This document shows positions 19,141-29,429 of a stretch of 64,000 bases of DNA, piece by piece. The notes under the pieces were generated by a model that made no database searches, was not told the origin of the DNA, and saw only the letters and a program-made list of their open reading frames with translations. Source of the DNA: Bacteroidales bacterium (GTDB lineage: Bacteria; Bacteroidota; Bacteroidia; Bacteroidales; UBA3824); the NCBI GenBank assembly GCA_017535325.1, contig JAFXUC010000029.1, positions 78,878 through 142,877 on the forward strand. The letters are read 5' to 3'. The position numbers and the translations under genes were made by a program. How positions within the stretch are numbered: position 1 is the first letter of the stretch; every line of letters begins with the position of its first letter.

Positions 19141-22100
19141 ATGAAAGACAAGTTAAACAGAAAAGTCTGCCCTCGTGGTATGAAGTCATTTCTGATGACA
19201 ATGCTGCTGACATTGTTCTTCGGAGTGCTTTCGGCTCAGGCGCAGACCAAGCAAATCACGGGAACGGTTACCGACGAAGCCGGAGAACCGTTGCCGGGTG
19301 TTACCGTGATGGTGGAAGGCACCACCTCGGGTACGATTACCGATTTGGACGGTAAATATCAAATTTCCGTTCCTGACGGTGCAAAACTCGTTTTCTCGTT
19401 TATCGGTTACGAGACGATTACGATGGATGCTGTCAACAATTTGAAAGTTACTCTTCCGGAGGAGACCTCTGAGATCGAAGAGGTTGTTATTGTCGGTTAC
19501 GGACAGCAGAAAAAAGCCTCGGTTGTCGGTGCAATTACGCAGGCCAATTCCGAAACCTTGCAGCGTGCAGCCGGTGTTCCCGATTTGGGTCAGGCTCTTA
19601 CCGGTAATCTTCCCGGTCTTGTTACAATGCAATCCACCGGTATGCCTGGTGAAGAAAACCCCGATATTGTTATTCGTGGTTCAAGTTCATGGAACTCAAG
19701 CGCACCATTAGTGTTGGTAGACGGTATCGAACGTCCTATGAACAGTGTAGATGTATCGTCTGTTGCAAGCATCTCTGTATTGAAAGACGCTTCTGCAACT
19801 GCAATCTACGGTGTCAAAGGTGCTAACGGCGTTATCATCATCACAACAAAACGTGGTAGTGAAGGTCGCGCCCAAATCAATGCATCTTTCTCTTCTACCA
19901 TGAAGACAGTCAGCAAACTTCCTGGTAAGTATGATTCTTACGATGCGTTAATGGCTCGTAATACGGCTATTGAAAACGAACTTAGTCTTAATCCTGAAAG
20001 TTGGAACAAGATTGAAAATCAATTGTTTATTAACAACTACCGCAATCAGGATCCTAATGCCCGCGATGAAAAAGGCAATCTTATCATTGAGCGTTACCCG
20101 AATATCGATTGGCAAGACTACCTTTTTAAAAACCAGGCAATGGCATACAACGCCAATGTGAACATTTCTGGTGGTAGCAAGTTTGTACGTTATTATTCTT
20201 CTATCGACTGGACAAACGAGTCAGACCTTTTTAAACGTTTCGAAAACAACAGAGGATACGAATCAGGTTATGCATACAACCGTATTAACGTGCGTTCAAA
20301 CCTTGACTTCAACATTACCAAGACTACGGTTTTGAAAACCAACCTCGCCGGAAGCGTAGGTATGCAGAATACGCCTATGGCCAATACCGGTTATTCTAAC
20401 CTTGGCGAGTGGGCTCTTTCACAACAGTGGGCCGGTGTTTATGGTATTCCTTCTAATGCTTATTATCCTCAATATGAAGACGGTGCATGGGGTAACTATG
20501 ACGTGTTCGGTATCAAAAACGTAAGCAACGGTGCTCAGTCAATGGCATACGGCGACGGTACAAACCGTACTACAACTACCAATATTGCTACCGACGTTAT
20601 TTTGGAGCAGGATTTGAAATTCATTACCAAAGGTCTTTCACTTACCGGTATGATATCTTGGGACAACCGTTTCACCGAAAAAGAGCGTGGTATTGTGGAT
20701 AGATACAACAGCCCCTTGGTCAAAAATATTGATCCTCATACAGGAGAATCTTTTTACGAACCTACCGACGGATATGACAAAACAAACCGTTACGATTTTT
20801 CAGACCCCGTAGATTGGAGTACCAACGGCGGTAATGTAAACCATTGGACTGCTCCGCCGTACAAAAATCTTAACTATCAGATCCGTTTGAACTGGGATCG
20901 CTCTTTCGACAAACATAACATTACTGCAATGGGCTTGTTTGAACGTCAGGAGCAGACCAACGGCTCTGAAATTCCGCGTTTGAGGGAAAACTGGTGTTTC
21001 CGTTTTACCTACAACTGGAACAACCGTTATTTCTTTGAATACAACGGTGCTTACAACGGTTCTGAGAAATTCTCTGAGGACAACCGTTTTGCATTCTTCA
21101 ATTCAGGTGCTCTCGGTTGGACGGTTTCCAATGAGGCCTTTATGAACAGTCTCCGTGAAAGCGGCATAATAGAACACTTGAAAATCCGTGCTTCTTATGG
21201 TGAAATCGGTGATGACTCTTATGGTGCATGGGACAACAGCAAACGTTGGCTCTATGTTTCAACATGGGGTACGGGCGGTTCTGCATATATGAACGAAATG
21301 CACGGCGGTTGGAGCGGCAACGACAACAAGAGTATCTACAATTATTATTACGAAGGTACTGTTGGTAACGAAGATGTACACTGGGAAGTTGTCCGCAAGT
21401 TTAATGTAGGTGTTGATTATTCTTTCTTAAAAGGTATGTTCATGGGTAACTTTGATATCTTCCGTGACCGTCGTACTGACATTCTCATCGGCGGTGGCGA
21501 TCGTACTGCTGTTCCCCGCTACTTGGGTATGGCTGCACCTACGGCAAACCTCGGCGAAGTAAAAACCAAAGGTTATGAGGTTGAACTCAAATTCAACAAA
21601 GATATTCCCGCAGTCAAAGGTTTGAACGTATGGGCTAACCTCAATATGACACACGCTGAAAATGAGGTTATTAAAAAAGAGGACAGCGAATTGTTGCCTT
21701 CATACCGTAAACAAGCCGGATTTGCTATCGGTCAAACAACTTCACAATTGAGTAACGGCTTTATGCAGACTTATGATGACATATATGCAAGCCCGCAGTT
21801 TGATACACAGGATAACTTCAAACTTCCCGGCGATTATTACTATGTGGATTTTAACGGCGATGGTGTTATCAACAGCGATGACAGAGCACCCGTCTATTAT
21901 TCTAATGTGCCTCAAAACACTTACAATGCAACTTTGGGTGTTAGCTACAAAGGTTGGAGTGCATTCGTTCAATTCTATGGCGTAACCAATGTAACCCGTG
22001 ATGTTTCACTTAGTTCTTTTGGTCTCGATCACTTGGACAATGTTTACGATACTGGAACTTGGTGGGCAGAAGACCATGACAACGCTGATGTCGTAACACC

Positions 22101-22377
22101 CCGTTATCTTACTTCTGATGCCAACAGACCTGGTACTCAGTTCCTTTATGATGGTTCATATATACGATTGAAAAATGCCGAAATTTCTTACACATTCAAC
22201 TCTTTGAAAGTAGGCCGTTATAAATTCAACAATGTGAAGATTTATCTCAACGGCAACAACCTTTGGGTTTACACAAGGATGCCTGATGACCGCGAATCGA
22301 ACCTTTCCGGTGTGGGCTACCAAGGTCAGTATCCTACTGTCAAGAGGTTTACTTTAGGTTTGAAATTCTCACTTTAA
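19141..22377 (+). CDS. xusA: SusC/RagA-type TonB-dependent outer membrane receptor (XusA-like)
   Basis: The 1078-residue product is the channel of a SusCD transporter that imports oligosaccharides across the outer membrane. It has a signal peptide (about 1-35; M14 is an alternative start), a carboxypeptidase-regulatory-like domain (about 38-108, GTVTDEAGEPLPGVTVMVEG), a clear TonB box at 113-121 (EEVVIVGYG), a plug with LVLVDGIERPMN and GVKGANGVIIITTKRG, and a 22-strand barrel ending KRFTLGLKFSL. It is first in a six-gene operon in the order of the XusABCDE-Xyn10C xylan core of Prevotella and Bacteroides. The symbol rests on order and type, not on a sequence search. Confidence 0.92.
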   Translation: MKDKLNRKVCPRGMKSFLMTMLLTLFFGVLSAQAQTKQITGTVTDEAGEPLPGVTVMVEGTTSGTITDLDGKYQISVPDGAKLVFSFIGYETITMDAVNNLKVTLPEETSEIEEVVIVGYGQQKKASVVGAITQANSETLQRAAGVPDLGQALTGNLPGLVTMQSTGMPGEENPDIVIRGSSSWNSSAPLVLVDGIERPMNSVDVSSVASISVLKDASATAIYGVKGANGVIIITTKRGSEGRAQINASFSSTMKTVSKLPGKYDSYDALMARNTAIENELSLNPESWNKIENQLFINNYRNQDPNARDEKGNLIIERYPNIDWQDYLFKNQAMAYNANVNISGGSKFVRYYSSIDWTNESDLFKRFENNRGYESGYAYNRINVRSNLDFNITKTTVLKTNLAGSVGMQNTPMANTGYSNLGEWALSQQWAGVYGIPSNAYYPQYEDGAWGNYDVFGIKNVSNGAQSMAYGDGTNRTTTTNIATDVILEQDLKFITKGLSLTGMISWDNRFTEKERGIVDRYNSPLVKNIDPHTGESFYEPTDGYDKTNRYDFSDPVDWSTNGGNVNHWTAPPYKNLNYQIRLNWDRSFDKHNITAMGLFERQEQTNGSEIPRLRENWCFRFTYNWNNRYFFEYNGAYNGSEKFSEDNRFAFFNSGALGWTVSNEAFMNSLRESGIIEHLKIRASYGEIGDDSYGAWDNSKRWLYVSTWGTGGSAYMNEMHGGWSGNDNKSIYNYYYEGTVGNEDVHWEVVRKFNVGVDYSFLKGMFMGNFDIFRDRRTDILIGGGDRTAVPRYLGMAAPTANLGEVKTKGYEVELKFNKDIPAVKGLNVWANLNMTHAENEVIKKEDSELLPSYRKQAGFAIGQTTSQLSNGFMQTYDDIYASPQFDTQDNFKLPGDYYYVDFNGDGVINSDDRAPVYYSNVPQNTYNATLGVSYKGWSAFVQFYGVTNVTRDVSLSSFGLDHLDNVYDTGTWWAEDHDNADVVTPRYLTSDANRPGTQFLYDGSYIRLKNAEISYTFNSLKVGRYKFNNVKIYLNGNNLWVYTRMPDDRESNLSGVGYQGQYPTVKRFTLGLKFSL

Positions 22378-22397
22378 TAAATAGTATAATTTAAATT

Positions 22398-24353
22398 ATG
22401 AAAAAATTTATCAATATAATGTCGGTGGCGTTGGCTTTGTCGGTGTCGGTCGGTTTTTCAAGTTGTACTGACTATCTCGACAAGGAGCCGGATTCCGATG
22501 TCTCTACAGAGGCTCCCTTTCAAAATTTTAAAAATTTTCAGGGTTTCGTAGAGGAAATATACAACAGCATTCCTCATAAGATAGGCAATTATTGGGAGAC
22601 AGCTTTCAACTGGGGTGAAGACGAGTATGTAAACCCTGCAGGTTCTCACCTTTTGACACGTCCTATGGACAACGGTAACTTCCGCGCATGGTTTGGTGAA
22701 GGCGGTGCTTGGGGCGGCAGTTATTTCTACCATGGCGGCGACGAAGATTACCGTAGTGGCGACCGTATGAAACACCACATCTATTCGGCTGCTTTTTACA
22801 ATATCCGTAAAGCAAACCTCGGTCTTGCCAATATGGACTTGCTTACTGATGCTACCCAAGAGCAGAAGAACGCTATTATGGGACAATTGCTTTTCTTCCG
22901 TGCATGGTGGCATGAGGAAGTTATGATTTACATGGGCGGTATTCCTTATATTGACCAGGTACTTGACGGTACTGAGAAGTTGCCCCGCCCGACATTCCAG
23001 GAATGTGCAAAAAGAGCGGCAGAGGATTTTGGCGAGGCAGCCAAGTATCTGCCTGACAACTGGGATAATTCGTCGGCTGGTACTGCCACATTGGGCAAAA
23101 ACAATATCCGTATTACCAAGTCTACTGCTCTTGCTTATCAAGGTAAGATGTTGCTTTATGCTGCAAGCCCCCTTGCAACAAACGGTGCTCAGGTTGGTGG
23201 TGGACAAACATATAGTTACGATACAGAACTTGCAAAAGCGGCTGCCGAGGCTTTGGGTCAGTCAATAGAACTTATAGAAACCGGCAAGACTCCTTATAAA
23301 TGGGCAGAATACAACTACGCTTCTGTTAAGGATCTTACCGACCACAAACAGTCGTCTGACAACAGTTACGATGATATTTTTTATACCATCGATGCTAACT
23401 GTAAGCAACCTGGTGCTAAGGAAGCTATGATGCGTGGCACTCCGTTTAGCCAATTAAACGCTGCCGACTGGGGATTTGCATGTACTTGGGGTCCTCAGTT
23501 AGACAACTTGTGCCAGTCATCAACAATCAATATGCCTACAGCAAATTATGTTGATTATGCTTACGGTATGAAAAACGGACTTCCGTTAAGCGACCCCGAA
23601 TCCGGCTGGGATAAAACTCACCCGTTTAAAGACCGCGATCCGCGTTTCTATCACGACATCATTTTTGACGGTGTCAGATATATTCTTGCTGATGTGAAAG
23701 GTACCAACCATGAGTATTTGGCGTATGCAACTCTGTACACCGGAGGCGCAATGCGTGACGAAACTCAGGCGAGCCGTACTGGATATTTTGAACAGAAACT
23801 TGTTCCACATCAGGCTAACTCTGACGACAAATGGTTGAGGAGTTCCCGTCTGGCATGTTATGTTCCTTATATGCGTATTGCTGATGTCTACTTGATGTAT
23901 GCAGAGGCTGGTTCGGCAGCATCAGGCTGCTCAAACAGCACTTACAAGGCAAGTTCATGCAGTCTTACTGCTGTTGACGCTGTCAACAAAATCCGTGAAA
24001 GAGTTGGCGTGGATCCTGTATCGGGTAAATATCTTTCCGGAACTGACTTTATGGACTGTGTACGTCGTGAACGCGCCTGCGAACTTGCATTCGAGGGTTT
24101 CCGTTTCAACGACCTCCAACGCTGGTTGCTGCTCACCGAGGCTCCTTATACAGAGAAGCGCGCAGCGTCGTTTACTCGTGTAGAAAACGACGAATGGTAT
24201 ACTAAAAATGACCCGTCGGAAGCTGAAGTAAAAGACTATAATCTTGATGACTTGATTATCAAGCGCAACTATACGTCAAAACATTACTGGTTCCCGTTTA
24301 TGGACAATGATGTTTACCTGTATAAAGACTTCCCCCAAAATCCGGGTTGGTAG
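22398..24353 (+). CDS. xusB: SusD-family xylan-oligosaccharide binding lipoprotein (XusB-like)
   Basis: The 651-residue product is a surface lipoprotein (lipobox FSSC, Cys 23) of the SusD/RagB fold. It forms a lid on the preceding SusC and captures oligosaccharides. The TPR-rich core shows ALAYQGKMLLYAASPLA, YLMYAEAG and the conserved RERACELAFEGFRFNDLQRW near the C-terminus. It starts 20 bases after the SusC stop. The ligand is inferred to be xylan fragments from the surrounding GH10, GH43 and esterase genes. Confidence 0.92.
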   Translation: MKKFINIMSVALALSVSVGFSSCTDYLDKEPDSDVSTEAPFQNFKNFQGFVEEIYNSIPHKIGNYWETAFNWGEDEYVNPAGSHLLTRPMDNGNFRAWFGEGGAWGGSYFYHGGDEDYRSGDRMKHHIYSAAFYNIRKANLGLANMDLLTDATQEQKNAIMGQLLFFRAWWHEEVMIYMGGIPYIDQVLDGTEKLPRPTFQECAKRAAEDFGEAAKYLPDNWDNSSAGTATLGKNNIRITKSTALAYQGKMLLYAASPLATNGAQVGGGQTYSYDTELAKAAAEALGQSIELIETGKTPYKWAEYNYASVKDLTDHKQSSDNSYDDIFYTIDANCKQPGAKEAMMRGTPFSQLNAADWGFACTWGPQLDNLCQSSTINMPTANYVDYAYGMKNGLPLSDPESGWDKTHPFKDRDPRFYHDIIFDGVRYILADVKGTNHEYLAYATLYTGGAMRDETQASRTGYFEQKLVPHQANSDDKWLRSSRLACYVPYMRIADVYLMYAEAGSAASGCSNSTYKASSCSLTAVDAVNKIRERVGVDPVSGKYLSGTDFMDCVRRERACELAFEGFRFNDLQRWLLLTEAPYTEKRAASFTRVENDEWYTKNDPSEAEVKDYNLDDLIIKRNYTSKHYWFPFMDNDVYLYKDFPQNPGW

Positions 24354-24401
24354 CATTTAGAAAATTGTAAATTGATTTTTATTGAAAATTTTTAGGATAA
24401 A

Positions 24402-27400
24402 ATGAAAAAATTGACAAATATATTGGTTGCTTGTTCACTTGCCGGTTTTCCGCTCAGCGCGGGTGCGGTTGATGCCGCTTCTGCTGTGGAAATCACATCA
24501 GATGTGAACGACAACATCACCGTTACGGGAAAAGTGAAAGCCCAGGACGGTACGCCGTTGCCGGGTGTTTCGGTAGTGCTCAAAGGCACTACTGCCGGCA
24601 CAATCAGCGACTCGGAAGGCGTATTTTCCATTTCAGTTCCCGATGATGGAACTTTGGTATTCTCTTTCGTCGGTTACAAATCAAAAGAAGTTCCGGTGGG
24701 AGGCAATACAGACCTTGGAACCGTTACTCTTGAATTGGAGGGAGAAGATTCTGAAGGTTTGGTGCATATCGCGTTTAGAGACGAAAAAGCCGATGAAATC
24801 TTGGGCGGCGTATCTTACGTAAATGTTCAGGACATTATTGACAAAAACTACTTTACCTATACGATGGACAACCTCTACACATTTGTAAGCGGCTACAACG
24901 GTGGCAGTGTATGGGGTTATTCTGAGGTTTTGGCAATAGTGGACGGTGTTCCTCGTTCTTTGGATAATGTAATGCCTTCCGAAATAGAAAGCATTACTTT
25001 CTTAAAAGGTGCGCAGGCAGTGGCATTGTATGGAAGCCGTGGTGCTAATGGTGCGATACTTGTTACCACCAAACGCGGCAAGGAGCAGGAGATGAAAATT
25101 TCGGCGCGTGCAAACACCGGAATTTATGTGGACAAGGTTTATCCCGAATATCTCGGCGCAGCCGAATATATGAACTATTACAATCAGGCCCGTAAAAATG
25201 ACGGTCTCACTCCGCTCTACTCTGACGAGGATATTTACTATACCTCTACCGGCGACAATCCTTACCGTTACCCGGATGTGGATTTCTATTCTTCCGACTA
25301 TATCCGCAAGATTAGCAACCGCACCGATGTAACAGCAGAAATCAATGGTGGTAGCAAGTTTGCTCGTTATTATTCTAATGTAAGTTACTACACAGCCAAC
25401 AGCAACCTTAAATTTGGTGAAGGAGAAAACCTCGGTACCGACCGTTTCAATATCCGAGGTAACGTTGATATGAACTTCAACGAATATATTTCGGCAGCCG
25501 TTGACGCAAACGTAACTATGTACAACAGCAAGGGATACGTGGTTAACAGTGCAGATTATTGGAGTGCGGCATCTTCATGGCGTCCCAACAGGGTTTCTCC
25601 GTTTATCCCGACCTCGCTGATTAGTGAATATGCAACAGAGGCTCAGGAACTTATAAAGTTGGAAGATAATATATACGACGGTAAGTTCTTGGCTGGTAGT
25701 ACAACCGATCAAAATAATGTTTTCGCCGATCTTTTGTACGCTGGAAAAACAAAATCAACCATCAGACAGTTTCAATTTGACCTGAGACTTGATTTTGACC
25801 TCTCTCAGTTGTTGAAAGGTTTCTCTTTCCATACACAGGCTTCTATGGACTATAATACTGCATATAACACAAGTTTTACTGACAAATATGCAGTATATGC
25901 TCCGCAATGGACTAATGTTAATGGTAAGGATGAAATTATCGGTCTTGAAAAAATTAATGAGGATCAACATTCTGGTGTTCAAAACATTAGCGCAAGATAC
26001 AACAACCGTACGACTGCATTCTTCGCTCATTTTGACTACAATCGTATATTTGGTTCTCATACAGTAAATGCTATGTTGCTTGCCAACGGTTTTCAAATTG
26101 AAAACTCAGGTGAATATCACCACGTAGCCAACGCCAACTTAGGTTTGGATGTTCACTACGATTTCGACAAACGCTATTTCGCCGCATTTACTGCTGCAAT
26201 GCCGTATTCCGCAAAATTGGAGGAAGGTTCGCGTGCCGGATTCTCTCCTTCGCTTTCTTTTGGTTGGAATATTTCCAATGAAGATTTCTTCAATAAGGGA
26301 CTTATCAGCAGTCTTATGCTTAGCGTCAGCGCAAGCGATTTGAGTCAGGATGTTGATATTGATGATTATTATATGTATCTTGGTGCATACGCAACAGGCG
26401 GTTATGTATCTTGGGGTAATAGCGGCAGTCAACCTGGTTTCCAGAGCAAAAATGCCGACAATCCTGACTTCGGATATGTTCATCGCAAAGAACTTTCTAC
26501 AAACTTGCGTCTTGGCATGATGAATAATAGTCTTACATTCGACTTCTCGGCTTATACAAACCTTACAACAGGTCTGATATATCAGCCGACGGGAGCATAT
26601 CCCTCGTATTTCAACTACAACGGTTCTAACTTTATTCCCAACCTCAACTATAATGACGATTTGCGCCGCGGTTTTGACCTGGCAATCAACTATCGTACAA
26701 AAATCGGAGAGGTTAATTTTGGCGCAGGTCTCAATTTTACATACGTAAATGTTAAAGCCAACAAGCGCGACGACTCACAGTATGAATACGAATACCAGCA
26801 TCGTGAAGGCACTGCCCTCAACGCTCACTGGGGATATGAATGTTTGGGATTTTTCCAAGACGAAACCGACATCGCCAACTCTCCTGACCAGAGTTCTTTC
26901 GGTGCCACAATCAAACCCGGCGACCTTAAATACAAAGATCAGAACGGCGACGGTATAATTGACAACAAGGACATTGTAGATCTTGGTGAGGTTAACGGCT
27001 GGGCGTATGGTGCTCCTTACGCTATGGGTGTCAACCTTTCTGCTTCGTACAAAGGATTCACACTTTATATGTTGGGTATTGGTCAAACCGGATATTCGTC
27101 ACTCTACAACAATAGTTACTACTGGCCTGCCGGCGAGGAAAAATATTCTGCCAACGTCCGCAGCGCATGGACTCCCGAAACTGCGGCTACCGCAGAGTAT
27201 CCGCGTCTGACGACAGGGTCATCTGCAAACAACCGTCAGACATCCGATTTTTGGATGAAAAAAATCTCTCGTTTTGATCTCACGAGGGTTCAACTTACAT
27301 ACGATTTGCCCTCTACTATGTTCCAAAACATTGGTTTTATATCGGGCGTGTCGGTATATGTTAGCGGAAGCAACCTTGCTACCATATCCAAAGAGAGAGA

Positions 27401-27473
27401 AAAACTTACTCTCAATGTTGGCGCGGCTGCACAAACCCGTTTTTATAACTTAGGTGTTAAAGTTAACTTCTAA
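24402..27473 (+). CDS. xusC: Second SusC-type TonB-dependent receptor (XusC-like) with a divergent TonB box
   Basis: The 1023-residue product has a signal peptide, a carboxypeptidase-regulatory-like domain (about 40-115, GKVKAQDGTPLPGVSVVLKG), a plug with LAIVDGVPRSLDNV and GSRGANGAILVTTKRG, and a C-terminal barrel ending NLGVKVNF. Where the first receptor has VVIVGYG, this one has EGLVHIAFRDEKADEILGG, so no standard TonB box is visible. The segment DIIDKNYFTYTMDNLYTFVS is typical of the second receptor of xylan loci. It forms a pair with the following SusD gene and would import larger or differently decorated xylan fragments. Confidence 0.9.
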   Translation: MKKLTNILVACSLAGFPLSAGAVDAASAVEITSDVNDNITVTGKVKAQDGTPLPGVSVVLKGTTAGTISDSEGVFSISVPDDGTLVFSFVGYKSKEVPVGGNTDLGTVTLELEGEDSEGLVHIAFRDEKADEILGGVSYVNVQDIIDKNYFTYTMDNLYTFVSGYNGGSVWGYSEVLAIVDGVPRSLDNVMPSEIESITFLKGAQAVALYGSRGANGAILVTTKRGKEQEMKISARANTGIYVDKVYPEYLGAAEYMNYYNQARKNDGLTPLYSDEDIYYTSTGDNPYRYPDVDFYSSDYIRKISNRTDVTAEINGGSKFARYYSNVSYYTANSNLKFGEGENLGTDRFNIRGNVDMNFNEYISAAVDANVTMYNSKGYVVNSADYWSAASSWRPNRVSPFIPTSLISEYATEAQELIKLEDNIYDGKFLAGSTTDQNNVFADLLYAGKTKSTIRQFQFDLRLDFDLSQLLKGFSFHTQASMDYNTAYNTSFTDKYAVYAPQWTNVNGKDEIIGLEKINEDQHSGVQNISARYNNRTTAFFAHFDYNRIFGSHTVNAMLLANGFQIENSGEYHHVANANLGLDVHYDFDKRYFAAFTAAMPYSAKLEEGSRAGFSPSLSFGWNISNEDFFNKGLISSLMLSVSASDLSQDVDIDDYYMYLGAYATGGYVSWGNSGSQPGFQSKNADNPDFGYVHRKELSTNLRLGMMNNSLTFDFSAYTNLTTGLIYQPTGAYPSYFNYNGSNFIPNLNYNDDLRRGFDLAINYRTKIGEVNFGAGLNFTYVNVKANKRDDSQYEYEYQHREGTALNAHWGYECLGFFQDETDIANSPDQSSFGATIKPGDLKYKDQNGDGIIDNKDIVDLGEVNGWAYGAPYAMGVNLSASYKGFTLYMLGIGQTGYSSLYNNSYYWPAGEEKYSANVRSAWTPETAATAEYPRLTTGSSANNRQTSDFWMKKISRFDLTRVQLTYDLPSTMFQNIGFISGVSVYVSGSNLATISKEREKLTLNVGAAAQTRFYNLGVKVNF

Positions 27474-27487
27474 ATTTTAATAAAGAA

Positions 27488-29332
27488 ATGAAATTAAGAA
27501 AATCTTATATATTCCCGTTGTTTGCAGCAGCAGGTTTGTTGTGCGCGTGTGAAGACGTATTTGAACCCGCACCCGAAAACAAAAGCGAGCTGGAGGCAAT
27601 CTACGACAGTCCAAGAAGGGCGCAGGGACTTATTGGCCAGGTTTATTCGATGGTAGACGGGTTGTACCCTTCTACTCCGCAGAGCGACTTGGCTACCGAT
27701 GATGCGGTCTCCAACAAGACAAACAATTCTTATTCTGTCATAGCACAAGGCGGTTGGAAATCTGATTACAACCCCCTTTCAAGATGGGACAATTGTTATG
27801 CGGCTATCAATTATTGTAATATTTTTCTCGACAATGCCGATAAAATTACTTGGGTAAAAGCCGATGATGTTTTAAATAAATATTATTCAGATCGTTTCAA
27901 GGCTGAGGCATACGCATACAGGGCAATTTTCCATTACAAACTGCTTGAGGCTCACGCAGGTATGGTGGGAGGTACTCTTATGGGTATTCCTATTCATGAC
28001 AAGGCTGAAAGTGACGGTAATTTTATTCAGACTCGTTCTACGTTTAAGGAATGTGTTGATTTTATTATGAACGACTTCAACACTGCCCTCAAATATCTTC
28101 CCGCACAATTCGGAGATATAGAATCTCAGGATGATGTGCCGGAAAATATCAAACAGATTATGGGTGATGGTAAAGGCGAAGTTAATCTTAGCAGTTACAA
28201 CCGTGTATACGGCACACAGAATATTGGTAAAATAGACGGCACTATTATCAAGACCATAAGATCTCAGTTTGAATTTATGGTTGCCTCGCCGGCATATCAA
28301 TCGGCTAATACCGGTATTGACTGGTCTGTTGCCGCACAAGATGCTGCAAAAGTATTAGCCGATGCTGGCAAAACAGCCTCCTCTATGGATAAGGACGGAT
28401 GGTTCTGGTTTGACGATTCACGTGTGGACAATTTTAAGCCGTTGGAAGGCAAGTCAACCCACGGTGAAGTTTTGTGGCACAATTATAGTGAAAACGAAAA
28501 CCGCAGCCTCGAATCCGATTGTTATCCTCCGTCTATTTATGGCGGCGGCGACATCAATCCTACACAAAACCTTGTTGATGCATTCCCGATGGAAAACGGT
28601 TATCCTATTACCGACGTGACCAACAGCGGTTATGACAAAAACAACCCCTATGCCGGACGTGATCCCCGTCTTAAAAAATACATTTTGGTTAACGGCGATG
28701 TGTTAGGCAACAACAGCAAAACCATATCCGTGGTGATGCCCGCTACCGGCGAAAGCAACATTGATGCCAACAATCAGGAAAACGGAAAGTCTACAAAAAC
28801 AGGTTATTACCTTAAAAAACTTCTCCGTTCAAAAGGTGTGAACTTGGATCCTTCGTCCGGAGTAAATGCTAAGCACCTTGTTGCACGCATACGTTACACT
28901 GAAATTTTCCTGAATTTTGCCGAAGCCGCCAACGAGGCGGTAGGTCCCAAGGCTTTGGTAGGTGATGCATCCTTCTCTGCATACGATGTCATTAAGGCAA
29001 TCCGCGAAAGGGCAGGCATTACCGACACAAGGTATTTGGACGAGTGTGCCGGCGACAAAGACAAGTTCCGCGAACTTATCCGCAATGAAAGACGCCTTGA
29101 ACTTTGTTTCGAGAACAAGCGTTTTTGGGATTTAAGACGTTGGATGGTGGAACTTCCGCTGCTTAACGAAAATGCAAATGGCGTTACAATTACGGAAAAC
29201 GCAGACAAAACACTCAATTTTACATATAGTGAAGTTGAGAGACGTGATTACAAGGATTACCAGTACTATGGACCGATTCCATACTATGAGTGCTTGAAAT
29301 TTTCTGAACTTACTCAAAACACCGGCTGGTAA
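27488..29332 (+). CDS. xusD: Second SusD-family lipoprotein (XusD-like)
   Basis: The 614-residue product has a lipobox (LCAC, Cys 21) and a SusD/RagB fold. Conserved parts are DRFKAEAYAYRAIFHYKLLE, RYTEIFLNFAEAANEA and RNERRLELCFENKRFWDLRR. It starts 14 bases after the second SusC stop and is its lid protein. It differs clearly from the first SusD in sequence, in keeping with two transporters of different range in one operon. A hairpin lies between this gene and the next. Confidence 0.92.
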   Translation: MKLRKSYIFPLFAAAGLLCACEDVFEPAPENKSELEAIYDSPRRAQGLIGQVYSMVDGLYPSTPQSDLATDDAVSNKTNNSYSVIAQGGWKSDYNPLSRWDNCYAAINYCNIFLDNADKITWVKADDVLNKYYSDRFKAEAYAYRAIFHYKLLEAHAGMVGGTLMGIPIHDKAESDGNFIQTRSTFKECVDFIMNDFNTALKYLPAQFGDIESQDDVPENIKQIMGDGKGEVNLSSYNRVYGTQNIGKIDGTIIKTIRSQFEFMVASPAYQSANTGIDWSVAAQDAAKVLADAGKTASSMDKDGWFWFDDSRVDNFKPLEGKSTHGEVLWHNYSENENRSLESDCYPPSIYGGGDINPTQNLVDAFPMENGYPITDVTNSGYDKNNPYAGRDPRLKKYILVNGDVLGNNSKTISVVMPATGESNIDANNQENGKSTKTGYYLKKLLRSKGVNLDPSSGVNAKHLVARIRYTEIFLNFAEAANEAVGPKALVGDASFSAYDVIKAIRERAGITDTRYLDECAGDKDKFRELIRNERRLELCFENKRFWDLRRWMVELPLLNENANGVTITENADKTLNFTYSEVERRDYKDYQYYGPIPYYECLKFSELTQNTGW

Positions 29333-29365
29333 TTGTTTAATAATTTATAGAAAATAAAGATTATC

Positions 29366-29389
29366 GGGGTTGTCCCAAAAGACAGCCCC
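29366..29389 (+). terminator. Intercistronic hairpin between xusD and xusE
   Basis: GGGGTTGTC, CCAAAA and GACAGCCCC form a 9-bp stem with one G-U pair and a 6-base loop. It is followed by TTTAATAAAAAA, a weak T run. It may lower expression of the two downstream genes or mark an RNA processing site rather than end the operon. Confidence 0.5.
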
Positions 29390-29429
29390 TTTAATAAAAA
29401 AATGTTAAATAACACAAATGTTTATTGAA

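Noticed and set aside
22458-23207. Open frame of 249 codons on the minus strand opposite the first SusD gene
   Set aside because: The SusD protein is certain on the plus strand. The antisense text is Ser/Thr/Cys-rich without a recognisable fold.
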